From: Siphonodentalium dalli
Taxonomy: Eukaryota > Mollusca > Scaphopoda > Gadilida > Siphonodentaliidae
Reading direction: 5' to 3'
DNA: 64,000 nucleotides
NCBI GenBank assembly: GCA_032622095.1
Contig: CP136061.1
Span: forward strand, 92,605,845 to 92,669,844
Of this stretch, positions 34,330-45,171 are shown piece by piece (position 1 is the first letter of the stretch; each line of letters starts with the position of its first letter). Under the pieces are notes generated by a model. It ran no database searches, was not told the DNA's origin, and saw only the letters and a list, made by a program, of their open reading frames with translations. The translations under genes and the position numbers were made by a program.

Positions 34330-35680
34330 AAGCACCGATCCAGAGAGTGATTGCTGCAAACGCATCACCGTTGAAAACTGCACTTATTTTGGAGCTCGTC
34401 GAGAACAACATGAAAGTAAGAGTGATGTATATATTGGACTTCTAGATGCATAATCAGCTTTCGACGTAGTCAACCAAGAGATACTTATGCGAAGAAAACA
34501 TTCCTATATGCAATCACATATTCGTACCGGATTACGTATTGATCACACCAACTGTTCATCCGTCGTCAAATGGGAATCGAATAAATCATCTGGCTTCAAA
34601 GTTATTCAAGGTGTGCGTCAAGGATTTATACTGAGTAGTGATGTGTGCACACTCTAAGTAAATTATCTCCTTCTTCAATTAACCAACAGTAATCTCGGTA
34701 TTAAAATTTTGTAACATCAATGTAGGTACTACCGCATGTACTGGTGATATCGCCTTGGTTATATCCAGCTCTCGTAACCTACAAACTGTAATTAATATAG
34801 CACACCATTGCAGTCATGGACACCAATATCGTCTTCAACCAACACAAACGTGTGGTCATTAAAGTGACACACAATGGGAAACGTCAACCTTCAGCGGAGT
34901 GCTTTTCAATGGATGGTGTCAAAATGCCGAATGTACAAATTGCCTCACATCTCGGTAACATGCAGTAGTCGTTCATTGACAAGTCTATGGTGGACAGTGT
35001 TTCGGATACCAACAAGAAAGCCAGACGTACTGCATATAATCTGATGCAAATTTGTCTACTTTGTGAGACTGGTCTTGATCACCGCTGCTGTACACATCTG
35101 TATACAATTCATATACTTCCGGTTTTGCCACGTGGCTGTGAGGTATTTGCTCCGGATGTTAAAGTCGTTCACACATACGGAGTGATATCCAAATTCTAGT
35201 TCTGTTTAACAGGATACATCTGTCACCAGTGGGGACAACTCAGTAGAAGAAAAGCTTGCATTCCGCCAACTTCTTCTGAAAGATGAACACAGTAGCTTTC
35301 TACAAATACGAGCTGCCCTGTATCGTTAGTCAACTCGCTTCACCTAACAGTAGAGACGCATGGAAACATTTTCTCAAACAGGCTTTAAATTGATACTGTA
35401 AAACTAGGATATGTGATGAATCGCTTCACTACAGCACTCACATACACATTAACATCTACGCTTACCAACCATGTGTTATCAATATACTCTTAACTATGAA
35501 AGATGATCAGTATCAGTGTGCATAGAAACTATCTACCAAGCTTCGTCTTGTAAAAACACATACGTGTACAGCCAAAAATAATCGTCACCGATTCAACAGG
35601 TCACCATCCGTATGTCAACTTTGTGGCGATGACGAGGAAACTATTGAAGATTTCCTAATGATGTTTGTACGTCTTTTATC
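34330..35680 (+). pseudogene. Reverse transcriptase remnant of a second LINE family
   Basis: Fragments in shifting frames follow the order of a LINE RT. AANASPLKTALILELVENN (about 34350-34407) matches the start of the palm. YIGLLDA-stop-SAFDVVNQEIL (about 34430-34485) holds motif A with its aspartate. FKVIQGVRQGFILS (about 34600-34640) is motif B. MPNVQIASHLG (about 34925-34960) is the LG box. A C-terminal zinc-finger-like C-Q-L-C-G-D-D-E-E-T stretch lies near 35620-35650. The FADD box is not readable. Many stops and frameshifts show an old, inactive copy. The clade is uncertain; the style differs from copies A and B. Confidence 0.75.
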
Positions 35681-36069
35681 AGTTAACGAACGTTTTTTTC
35701 CGAAGCTAACATCAGCTAACATCATTCTGTATCTTTGATCAATACCTCCTTTACCTTTACCTAGCTGGTAGATACCTCATTTGGAAAGAGAACCGCCTGT
35801 TGGCGTATGTTAACACCTTACTCGGCCTAACTATAGGAAAACAATCAGCTCCGCTGATATACAGCCCACAGTACCTGATTAAAAGTATATTGATCAGGTG
35901 AATAAAAGCAACATTGGAAGAGGCTGGGTTCGTACTTATTTCGAGTTTAGGACATTGTTTCCTCTTAGTAGTTGCATTCATGAGGTAGAGTCTGCGTTAA
36001 TGCAATATTACCCCAGACATTGTACAAGCCGACCGATGAAACGGCTGCAGCCATTGCAGGCGCTGATCA

Positions 36070-36332
36070 GTATGACAAGCTGACTGGTACTCTTTTAACG
36101 CATGAGTGATGCGAAGCCGACACAGTACGAGCGACCTTGCTCAAGGGTCACAACTTGGCGCGGGTTTTGAAACAGCGAGCAATCCGACAGTTCCACGTCG
36201 CTCAACGCGGCCAAGCAACTGCTATGTGGAGACTCAATGACCGGCGACGCACTGCGAACCCATATCGACGTGCTTACAGCGAATACAAGTCCGACACGCT
36301 AACCGCTGGGCTACGGAGCTCCACGTTGCTGT
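36070..36332 (-). mobile_element. tRNA-derived SINE (candidate)
   Basis: Read on the minus strand from about 36332: CCGTAGCCCAGCGGTTAGCG, an A-box-like sequence typical of tRNA genes, then about 40 nt later GGGTTCGCAG in the place of a B box. Downstream comes TGACCCTTGAGCAAGGTCGC, a phrase common in the body of animal tRNA-SINEs. The head cannot form a proper tRNA acceptor stem with the sequence downstream, so this is a SINE and not a tRNA gene. The 3' limit is approximate. Confidence 0.6.
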
Positions 36333-36690
36333 ATAATATATGTTCCAGCAACCTTCCTCAATTTGATTGTAGCCATAGTGACAGCAAGGGTTGGTGCCAC
36401 ATGTTTCCCACATAGGATGGATCTTTCCTGGTTGAGCGTTTTCGAGGTTTAAATATATCAGAGACCTTCAGCTTTTAATGTGCTGAACCAGTTCTTATCC
36501 ATAGCTTCTTCGACCAGTGTCTTCCAAATATGTTTTGGAGGGGTTTCCATCAAGTCCAGCGGCCCAGGAAGGTCGTATAGGTTATCAGGTGTATGGTTTT
36601 TGGAGAACCAGCTCGTTGAATATGTGGACTTCATAACATTATACATGTCCCTAATTTAACAAAGCTGCAGTTTATTCTGGATCCATCTAT
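36333..36690 (-). pseudogene. LINE ORF2 C-terminal fragment, opposite orientation
   Basis: On the minus strand: YDLPGPLDLMETPPKHIWKT, then TLVEEAMDKNW (62-codon frame 36458-36646); after a frameshift, GKIHPMWETCGTNP, and then ATIKLRKVAGTYIIQQR ending near 36335. The pattern Y-x-L-P ... PP-x3-W-K ... W, then H-P-x-W ... TIKL-x3-GTY-x-x-Q is the region after the RT domain in the same type of LINE as the 34330-35680 remnant (which carries YELP ... AWKHFLKQAL). At least two frameshifts. The fragment ends exactly where the SINE head begins. Confidence 0.65.
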
Positions 36691-37654
36691 GATCGACTGT
36701 GTTTTCTGCATCTGTGATTTCCGCATCTCCTGCTGCTGCAACTTGGCATTTTAAATTCGTATATATAGAGTAACAGTCGGACATGCACGTTTCTCAACGT
36801 ATATACTAAAGAATATTTTAGCTGAGCTGTATAATGTGCATAGCTAGGCATTGAACTACCACTCATAGCGAGGTTATCCTATATGGATGGACATATTGCC
36901 AGAAGAAGAATACTCTTTTTGTCATATAGCGCTATTTGGCAGAACGCATGTGTTTACAGCAGGTCAATAAACAAATACCAATAATTAGCGATAAATAGCA
37001 ACGAATAACATAATTATTTCAAATCCAGCATAGGAGTTTTCCTGCCAAAACAAGAATGCCCTGGTAGTATGCACATCATCAATCACACCTGATGGAAATA
37101 GTCCGGTAGATATGGCGTCTATTTATGGGAGAGGTTATTCCCATCCAAAGCGGAAATTTCCGAACCGTGTAAGCGGGCCTTCGCCATTTTTAGCCTTGGT
37201 AATTCCATGATAAGTATACTAATGTCAGTAGGTGACATAAATATACGTGTAGCAATCCGCATAAATGTCATGTCAAGTCGCGCGCTATTTTTTATCATTG
37301 ATCGTTCAAATTCTCAACGCGGACGACGTCATTTGTTTGATAAAATTAAATCCGATATTCCTATTAATATACCCGTAGCCGCTAATTATGTACCCACCAA
37401 CAATACATTTGAGAAATAAAAGTGCGAATATGTTGAAATCATTTAAATCAGCCGTTGGTGACTTTGGAAATAAAAACAAACTGACTGTTTGTGGTGGGTT
37501 AAATTGTTCAAAATTGTCAACAGTTGGATATTTCATGCCTGCCACAATAAAGTTAACAAATTTACACCACATACATGTTGAAATTCATCTGATTCTTTGA
37601 TGTTCCAACCAGTAATTAGCGGGAGTTTGTTATTTCTTCAGGCAATTCTTCAAG
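36691..37654. other. No gene; contains part of an old repeated block
   Basis: The part near 37400-37530 (AAATCATTTAAATCAGCCGT) resembles blocks near 39840 and 42610. No coding sequence was recognised. Confidence 0.5.
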
Positions 37655-38196
37655 GATTGTCCACTTATAAATGGACAATCGGTACCTAAAATGGTCATTA
37701 ATAAATGGACAATCCAACCACGCGTGGCACGCGAGCTTGGGATTGTCCACTAAATGAAGACATGTTTTGTTAATCCTGCATGAAGGGCAATAACTCTATA
37801 AATAATGCTAATTTGCTAAATAACGGTGATTTGTATGAGAAGAAGTGTTTTTGACGAAATAACGGAGAGATTTGAAGAGTTTTTGACGAAATAACGGAAA
37901 TATTCGAAGAAGTGTTTTTAAAGCCCACCCACCCAAGGGAAGAATTGGACTTATATTTCACAAAAGTTGATCTGTTGTGGTGTTGCAAATTTCTCATTCA
38001 AATCTCCGTCATTAGTAAAGGTACATTCTTTATAGAGTTATTACCCTTCAGATTTAATATGAAGCTAACATGCAGGATTATCGATATATGTCGTGATTTA
38101 ATGGACAATCGCAAGCTCGCGTGCCACGCGTGGTCGGATTGTCCATTTATTAATGACCATTTTAGGTACCGATTGTCCATTTATAAGTGGACAATC
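37655..38196. mobile_element. 542-bp TIR element with repeated GATTGTCC ends
   Basis: The left end GATTGTCCACTTATAAATGG continues ACAATCGGTACCTAAAATGG, TCATTAATAAATGGACAATC, CACGCGTGGCACGCGAGCTT, and the right end is its inverted copy with only a few mismatches over about 100 bp. Within each end GATTGTCC and its inverse GGACAATC appear four times in alternating orientation, giving hairpins within the terminus. The interior contains AGTGTTTTTGACGAAATAAC-type direct repeats (37845-37920). No transposase is encoded. Confidence 0.8.
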
Positions 38197-38203
38197 TTAT
38201 GCG

Positions 38204-38283
38204 CATTAGGTGTATTTCTTGACCACCAATAGCCAGAAGCATATGGGTTTTTTTTAAATTAAAATTGTATGAAATTACCATCA
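38204..38283 (+). repeat. 80-bp direct repeat F, first copy
   Basis: CATTAGGTGTATTTCTTGAC through TGAAATTACCATCA is repeated at 39243-39322, exactly 1039 bp away, with about two differences inside a T run. The pair brackets repeat R1. Confidence 0.85.
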
Positions 38284-38303
38284 TTTAAGCGTGGTTATTA
38301 CCA

Positions 38304-39244
38304 GTTATTTACCCATTTAAGTGTAAAATTTGTTAAACAATTTGTGTACGAATATGAAACTACACATATACTACACAAATATGTTTAAGATCAAAATTGA
38401 ATAATGATTGTGTAGCATGGCTACACATTTTGTGTTGACAACCTACACATTAGTCATAAGAGTGTAGCAAGTGGGTGGCCATGGATAAAAGTATATAATA
38501 AGTTAACGGTGGCGTTATCATTTACAACCAGTATGTCTCACTCTGTGGTATACAAATTTCCTGTGGTAATAGAAATGTACATGCAATTGTTTGGGGAGTG
38601 GGGACCGTAGAAATATATATATAATTATGTGTATGTCTTTCGGAACCCACCGAATAGAAAACATTCGGAAGAACCTTCGGAATAAAGAACCATCCTGATA
38701 CTTTCGGAGTAAAGAACATTCGGAATAGAAAACATTCGGGATAGAGAACATTCGGAATAGAGAACATTCGGGATAGAGAACATTCGGAATAGAGCACGGA
38801 TGTGTCAGGTCACGCTCCTCGATGTTGATGGAAGCCACATACTGTGTCCTCAAAGTTCTCAGTGATGCCCTGTGTACGTGGATGGTAGTGGCAGTGGTAG
38901 TGGGTGATATTGGGTCATATATTCGGTAACTCAAGCTTTCAATTGGACATCTATAACCCGAAATCCCCTATGGTTCAGATGTCAAAATGGTGGCCATTTC
39001 AGTCGAGAAAAAATAACATAACATAGGATAACATAACATAACATAGGATAATATAACATAACATATACTCGCACGTATACACCCCTGATCAAGTGGTCCT
39101 GCTAATATGCTATGATGCTGGTGGTCCTGCTGAATTGCTATGATGCGGGTAGGGCAAACTGATGCCGCTACTAAAAAGTACCGTTGTTTTTCTGACGTTG
39201 TCATTTTAGCGGGGTTTAGCTGATCCGAGCAATTTGAGAAAACA
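38304..39244 (+). repeat. 941-bp repeat R1
   Basis: Identical to R2 (40780-41720) at a constant offset of 2476 bp except for two substitutions I can see (near 38325 and 39126). It starts GTTATTTACCCATTTAAG and ends TTTGAGAAAACA. Contents in order: a TACACA/TGTGTA-rich stretch, a 16-bp direct repeat GAACATTCGGAATAGA at 38720-38795, and AACATAACATAGGAT runs near 39010-39065. The 138-codon minus frame it contains reflects the 16-bp repeat (SIPNV, YPECS and similar) and is not a gene I can support. Confidence 0.9.
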
Positions 39245-39322
39245 TTAGGTGTATTTCTTGACCACCAATAGCCAGAAGCATATGGGTTTTTTTAAAATTA
39301 AAATTGTATGAAATTACCATCA
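39243..39322 (+). repeat. 80-bp direct repeat F', second copy
   Basis: Second copy of the 38204-38283 block. It overlaps the last two bases of R1. Confidence 0.85.
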
Positions 39323-39679
39323 GTTGGACATTTTACAAACAGAGGGGGCTGCAAATATCAAGATGGTCACCCCTCCCAGAATGGAGACCATCTAGCCACA
39401 TCCCCGCTGACTATGGCGTAGTTGTATCATCATAGATCTACAAAACAGTATTATTCAACACGGAATGCATGCACTAAATATATCGATAAAAGAACATGGA
39501 GTAGGCGTATCGCTGTGGGTACTCGAGCACCATGCCACAATTACTGTTAAATAGTCTGCTTCATTCCTCATCAGTATTCGGATATTGGGTTTCTCACTAT
39601 TTTTTACATGTCGTTAACAATTGTCAAATGCCAGATCCAAAATCCAAATAATTAAATAAAGCCTGCTTTAACAATCCGC

Positions 39680-39920
39680 CGTCGCATACGGAATATTAGC
39701 AGGAAATATTAACACGCCAAAGGAAGTTCTTTCTGGAACATGTCATTTATATTTCAAGTACAATTAGGGCCCTACAATAAATCTTGTTTAATGCATGAGG
39801 CCGAGCGATAACCCAGACCTGAAGTCCTGTACCCGCTAATAGTCAATTTGAGAATAGAAGTGCGCAGTTGCAGGAAATAATTAAATCGGCCATGGGCAAT
39901 CGACCACCGGAAGAGCCAAA
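39680..39920 (+). repeat. Old diverged block, related to 42440-42660
   Basis: ATATTAGCAGGAAATATTAA, CTGGAACATGTCAT, TTTAATGCATGAGG and AAATCGGCCATG line up with ATATTAACAGGAAATAATCA, CAGGAACACGCGGATGTCAT, TTTAATGCATGATG and AAATCAGCCATG about 2.75 kb further on. The match is imperfect, indicating an old duplication or two copies of an old mobile element. Confidence 0.5.
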
Positions 39921-40079
39921 TGCTGGTGGCAAAGTATAGCCCCTGGCCATTCATTAACAAGAAACATTTCACGCAATCCTCGCATCTCAGTCTGAAGATA
40001 ATAATCTCTTTTTTTGAGTGGAGTTCGTGATACAGCTCGACAGCACGACTCGAAACTCCAAATGTCGAGCACGAGATCA

Positions 40080-40779
40080 TTCCGTCTTTCCGAAGTTTTT
40101 TCTCTAATCCGATGGTTCTCTTTTCCGATGTTTCTATTCCGGAGAATCGCTATTTCGAAGGTTCTCCATTCCGAAGATTCTCTGTTCCGAATGTTCTTTA
40201 TTCTCTTCAGTATTGGAAGGGAACTATTGTGTTTTTGTGAGGCAGCTAAAGGACAGCGAGGCATACCTGAAAAGTGTTGGCGGTGCATTCGACGCTGCGA
40301 ACGAGCACCGATACGGCGTACATGTACACTCTTATAACTAATGTGTAGAAACGATTACACATGGAGATAACTACATGGACCATTCTATACATATTGTGTA
40401 TATTTTGTTACACACAATTGTGTAAGTACGTAGACCATGCGCATTGCGGTACTTTCAGATTCATATCTTCTGCTGCATGACGGCAAATTGTTTGAGAATT
40501 GTTTTCTGAATGCAATCTACAGAGATCGTAGAAAAGGATTGTAAGTTCAGAATTCCGATTTGTAGGTATAGTATTAATAATATATGAGGATTTATTTGTT
40601 AAAACTTTCATGGCGATTACTGCCTTTTAACATATAAATCTCCATATATCTTTAATACTATAGGACTACTGAACTTGCAGTTCTTGTCTACGAACTTTGT
40701 GTGTAAGAACCTACACAAAATGTGTAAGGGATATATGTGTTGATTTAATTCACACAGTTGTGTATAAATGTGTATAAAT
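40080..40779 (-). repeat. Diverged inverted relative of the left part of R
   Basis: TCCATTCCGAAGATTCTCTG and TTCCGAATGTTCTTTATTCT (about 40165-40205) are the inverse of the GAACATTCGGAATAGA repeat in R1 and R2. TACACTCTTATAACTAATGT (about 40325-40345) is the inverse of ACATTAGTCATAAGAGTGTA in R. Similarity is partial, so this is an older copy in the opposite orientation lying between R1 and R2. Confidence 0.55.
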
Positions 40780-41720
40780 GTTATTTACCCATTTAAGTGT
40801 AAAAATTGTTAAACAATTTGTGTACGAATATGAAACTACACATATACTACACAAATATGTTTAAGATCAAAATTGAATAATGATTGTGTAGCATGGCTAC
40901 ACATTTTGTGTTGACAACCTACACATTAGTCATAAGAGTGTAGCAAGTGGGTGGCCATGGATAAAAGTATATAATAAGTTAACGGTGGCGTTATCATTTA
41001 CAACCAGTATGTCTCACTCTGTGGTATACAAATTTCCTGTGGTAATAGAAATGTACATGCAATTGTTTGGGGAGTGGGGACCGTAGAAATATATATATAA
41101 TTATGTGTATGTCTTTCGGAACCCACCGAATAGAAAACATTCGGAAGAACCTTCGGAATAAAGAACCATCCTGATACTTTCGGAGTAAAGAACATTCGGA
41201 ATAGAAAACATTCGGGATAGAGAACATTCGGAATAGAGAACATTCGGGATAGAGAACATTCGGAATAGAGCACGGATGTGTCAGGTCACGCTCCTCGATG
41301 TTGATGGAAGCCACATACTGTGTCCTCAAAGTTCTCAGTGATGCCCTGTGTACGTGGATGGTAGTGGCAGTGGTAGTGGGTGATATTGGGTCATATATTC
41401 GGTAACTCAAGCTTTCAATTGGACATCTATAACCCGAAATCCCCTATGGTTCAGATGTCAAAATGGTGGCCATTTCAGTCGAGAAAAAATAACATAACAT
41501 AGGATAACATAACATAACATAGGATAATATAACATAACATATACTCGCACGTATACACCCCTGATCAAGTGGTCCTGCTAATATGCTATGATGCTGGTGG
41601 TCCTGCTTAATTGCTATGATGCGGGTAGGGCAAACTGATGCCGCTACTAAAAAGTACCGTTGTTTTTCTGACGTTGTCATTTTAGCGGGGTTTAGCTGAT
41701 CCGAGCAATTTGAGAAAACA
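40780..41720 (+). repeat. 941-bp repeat R2
   Basis: Second copy of R1. The left neighbour is GTGTATAAATGTGTATAAAT and the right neighbour is CCGGTGTGTGTATG, both unlike the flanks of R1. No polypurine tract precedes it, and no tRNA-primer site follows R1, so an LTR reading is not supported. Confidence 0.9.
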
Positions 41721-43290
41721 CCGGTGTGTGTATGAAACATTCAAGAACATATATATTTTTGAAAAATATTATAATTTCCGGGCTGGTGTTTCTAAAACGA
41801 CGATAATAACCATATTGATTTCAACATATAATACAACCTATATTACATTATTTCGCAATAAATATGTTTTCAAATGTTTGATACGCATAATGGCTTTTCC
41901 TGTATATGTACAGAATACCGGAACACCGCTAAAAAGACAAATTAATAAAATATAACGGTACTTTTTGTTAACAGCATCATTTTGTCCTAACAGCATCATA
42001 GCAATCCTGCAGGACCCAACCGCATCATATCACACTATAGCAGGGCCACTTGACCAGGAATGGTATAAGATAATCCGTTGGCCTAACAATATCGACTTGT
42101 AAGTTGTAAAACAGTGCATTATCTTACATATACAATGCTTCAGATGGGAAACTCACATATATACGAGCATGTAATGAAATGGCATATGATGTTTAAATAT
42201 GCAGATCCTGTCACGATGGGTTTTGAAGCGATTGGTGTTGGTATTTTAGGAATCGGTTGAGGCGTTTGTGAATTACGGTCGTTAGAAGTGATGTCATTTT
42301 CGAGTCAGTAAACTCCCTTATATCAATAAAGATGCTTTTGTTAAAGTGGAGCGCACGTTTTTAATTTAGATGTTTTTGTTACCTATATTTTTACTCGTTT
42401 TTATCTCCAAAGAATTAAGTGGACTCAAATGATCGTCACATTTGGCATATTAACAGGAAATAATCAAATGCCTAAGGGCACTTTTTCAGGAACACGCGGA
42501 TGTCATCTAAATTTAAAATAAGATTAAATCTCAACGGAAATCTGTTTAATGCATGATGTGAAGAGACAACTTAGACTTGAGAGAAATTCCAATACATTTA
42601 AGACACAAAAGTGTCGAATTGTAGAAATTATTCAAATCAGCCATGTTATAATAAAATTGAATAACCTTCCATAACCGATTTATGGATGATCCAAACTTCG
42701 GAATATCCACAGGCGACAGAATTATGTGCTGTATAAAATGTGTCTCGCGTTCTTGCGGTCGCGATTTTAACCCACATTAGATTATGTGCAATAAGAAAAA
42801 CGTTTGTCCATGACTTGCTACGGTATTTCCAAATCCAAAAATAATTTCCAAAAACCAGAGGTCCTGATCTGGAACGTTTTGAATACTGGTATCATTACGA
42901 ACCACAAAAAACATCAAATGTTATCTCTGTTAATTCATTCAATGTAAACTGACACTCAACACACATTTAAGGTTTTCGCGCTGCATGGGTTATATTTTTA
43001 ACATAATACCTATATTTTTTGTTCATTTATTTATTTTCTCAGTCGTTTTTGAAGATACATGTGTATATTAAACACAATCACAGTGGCTTTATTGTGTAAA
43101 ATATAACTATATCATCAATTTGGTGCGATGTTCTATATGCGTAAATATTATAAATAGTTAACCCATCGCTCATGTTCCATGTAAAAATGGTTGAGATTAA
43201 AGCATCATTCATTCATTCATAGTGGATGTTTATATGCTGCAGTTAATGATTATGATATTGATATAGTTACGGACTGGACATCAATCCAAT
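41721..43290. other. No gene; old repeat blocks and a LINE/SINE-like tail
   Basis: 41945-42060 is a diverged inverse of the right part of R (AACGGTACTTTTTGTTAACAG, quoted in parts AACGGTACTTTTT and AACAGCATCATAGCAAT, CCTGCAGGACC). 42440-42660 resembles 39680-39920. Near 43190 GATTAAAGCATCATTCATTC followed by ATTCAT looks like the short-repeat tail of a retroelement. Confidence 0.5.
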
Positions 43291-43699
43291 GAACGCGAAA
43301 ACATACTACCATAACCACGAACACAACTGACTTCACAAAAACATAATACCATAACCACGAACGAAACTGACTTCACAAAAACATACTACCATAACCACGA
43401 ACACAACTGACTTCACAAAAACATAATACCATAACCACGAACGAAACTGACTTCACAAAAACATAATACATAACCACGAACGCAACTGACTTCACAAAAA
43501 CATACTACCATAACCACGAACGAAACTGACTTCACAAAAACATACTACCATAACCACGAACGCAACTGACTTCACAAAAACATAATACCATAACCACGAA
43601 CGCAACTGACTTCACAAAAACATAATACATAACCACGAACGAAACTGACTTCACAAAAACATAATACATAACCACGAACGCAACTGACTTCACAAAAAT
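43291..43699. repeat. 40-bp minisatellite (about ten copies)
   Basis: Unit CATAACCACGAACGAAACTG, ACTTCACAAAAACATAATAC. Units vary at one position (GAACAC/GAACGA/GAACGC) and at ACATACTAC/ACATAATAC, and three units are 1-2 bp shorter. It ends directly beside the MITE at 43736. Confidence 0.9.
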
Positions 43700-43735
43700 C
43701 AACACTCGGTTGCGGGTTGTGATTACATACATGTA

Positions 43736-43995
43736 CAGTAATGCCCTAAGTAATCGACTCCTTAAACACAGCAGCATTATGGGTAACTTTTCAGGATTTA
43801 GTCGGAAATATGGCTTGTTGCCATTCATCGGAAACTCTCACCGAGAGCTTTCCGATGAATGGCAAAAGCCATATTTCCGACTAAATCCCCGAGAGCTTTC
43901 CGATGAATGGCAACAAGCCATATTTCCGACTAAATCCTGAAAAGTTACCCATAATTCGGCTGTGTTTAAGGAGTCGATTACTTAGGGCATTACTG
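43736..43995. mobile_element. Tc1/mariner-type MITE (260 bp)
   Basis: TIRs begin CAGTAATGCCCTAAGTAATC, GACTCCTTAAACACAG and are exactly inverted at the right end; a TA dinucleotide lies on both sides (43734-43735 and 43996-43997). A CAGT start and TA target are the hallmarks of the Tc1/mariner superfamily. The arms continue with GGATTTAGTCGGAAATATGG, CTTGTTGCCATTCATCGGAA, and the centre carries an extra copy of the GAGAGCTTTCCGATGAATGG segment. No transposase is encoded. A damaged relative lies at 45017-45171. Confidence 0.85.
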
Positions 43996-44458
43996 TATAT
44001 ATCTAACTCAGATTGTGTGGTCACGATATCACTCCATGGTGGCGAATGCACATGCAATCTAGAATATGTGCATTTCTTACAAGCATTTCAACGTCGTCGA
44101 CGTTACCATAATTTGTGCGTCACTTGGCATTGGGTAATGGTTTTGATTTTTTATATTGGTTGACCAAATTCAAATATAGGCCTAGATGTATAGGCGTAGT
44201 TGTCAATCCAGTTCGTTATCTATGCAACTCATAAACATGACTCTCTTATTTTCCCTGTGGTATATTTTCCATTGAAAGTCGTACTATATATCGCTTAGTT
44301 TAAATTGGCGCACCTATGTGTGCACGAATAATAGTACTGCGCGAATTTAAATACGAGTAAGATATACCGATCAGAACAACCAAGTGGACAACAGCAGAGT
44401 TCAACTTAAGACCTTTGCTTCTTCGGTGGTTTTTATCTGAACACTTGGTAATGTTTCT

Positions 44459-44845
44459 GATACCTTTGTCTATATTTTACCATTGTCAGTCCATTATGAG
44501 TTTATTGTGCTTCGTCGCTTTTTATCCGACAACTACATGACAACAAGACGTCTTTGTCTGATACCTTTGTCTATATTTTACCATTGTCAGTCCATTAAGA
44601 GTTTATTGTACTTCGTCGCTTTTTATCCGACAACTACATGACAACAAGACGTCTTGGTCTGATACCTTTGTGCATATTTTACTATTGATTGTGTTTCGTC
44701 GCTTTTTATCCGACAACTCTATGACAACTACACGTCTTGGTCTGATAAATTTGTGTATATTTTACCATTACCAGCACAATAAGAGTTTATTGTGCGTCCT
44801 TGCGTGTTATCCGACAACTCTATGACAACAGCACGTCTTGGTTTG
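44459..44845. repeat. About 101-bp tandem repeat (four copies)
   Basis: Units start GATACCTTTGTCTATATTTT at 44459, 44560 and 44661, then GATAAATTTGTGTATATTTT at 44744 after a unit lacking about 18 bp. Each contains CTTCGTCGCTTTTTATCCGA and CAACTACATGACAACAAGAC. No coding value is apparent. Confidence 0.85.
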
Positions 44846-45016
44846 GTGGGAACTTCAGGAATAACTACTTTACTATCCCCTCCATGCTGTTGTTGTTATC
44901 ATAGAATCCCTTCCGGCGTACCAATTACTGAATCGAGCGATCAGTTGACAGGTTCTCATGTTGTTGGATATTGTATTGATTGCCCCCTCCCGTTGATGTA
45001 CATTGCTGATGTCTCC

Positions 45017-45171
45017 GGATTTAGTCGGAAATATGGCTTGTTGCATTCATCGGAAAGCTCTCGGGGAGAGCTTTCCGATGAATGGCAACAAGCCATATTT
45101 CCGACTAAATCCTGAAAAATTACCCATAATTCTTCTGTGGTTATGGAGTCGATTAATTAGGCATTACTGTA
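45017..45171. mobile_element. Left-truncated copy of the Tc1/mariner-type MITE
   Basis: GGATTTAGTCGGAAATATGG at 45017 through GGCATTACTG then TA at 45170 repeats the body and right TIR of the 43736 element, but the left TIR is missing. A host sequence TACATTGCTGATGTCTCCGG occurs on both sides (44999-45018 and 45170-45189). The 20-bp duplication is too long for a TA-target element and implies repair-associated copying. Confidence 0.75.

Noticed and set aside
36240-36330. Functional tRNA gene on the minus strand
   Set aside because: The A box is good but the B box is degenerate and the acceptor stem cannot close; downstream sequence is SINE-like.
38518-38934. 138-codon minus-strand frame (also at 40994-41410) as a gene
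   Set aside because: Its sequence follows from a 16-bp direct repeat, and it is duplicated only because R is duplicated.
38304-41720. R1/R2 as the two LTRs of a retrotransposon
   Set aside because: No tRNA-primer site after R1, no polypurine tract before R2, no consistent TG...CA ends, no gag/pol between them, and an 80-bp repeat overlaps the end of R1.
43532-43828. 98-codon minus-strand frame in the 40-bp minisatellite
   Set aside because: The 40-bp period is not a multiple of three, and the frame survives only through chance unit-length changes.
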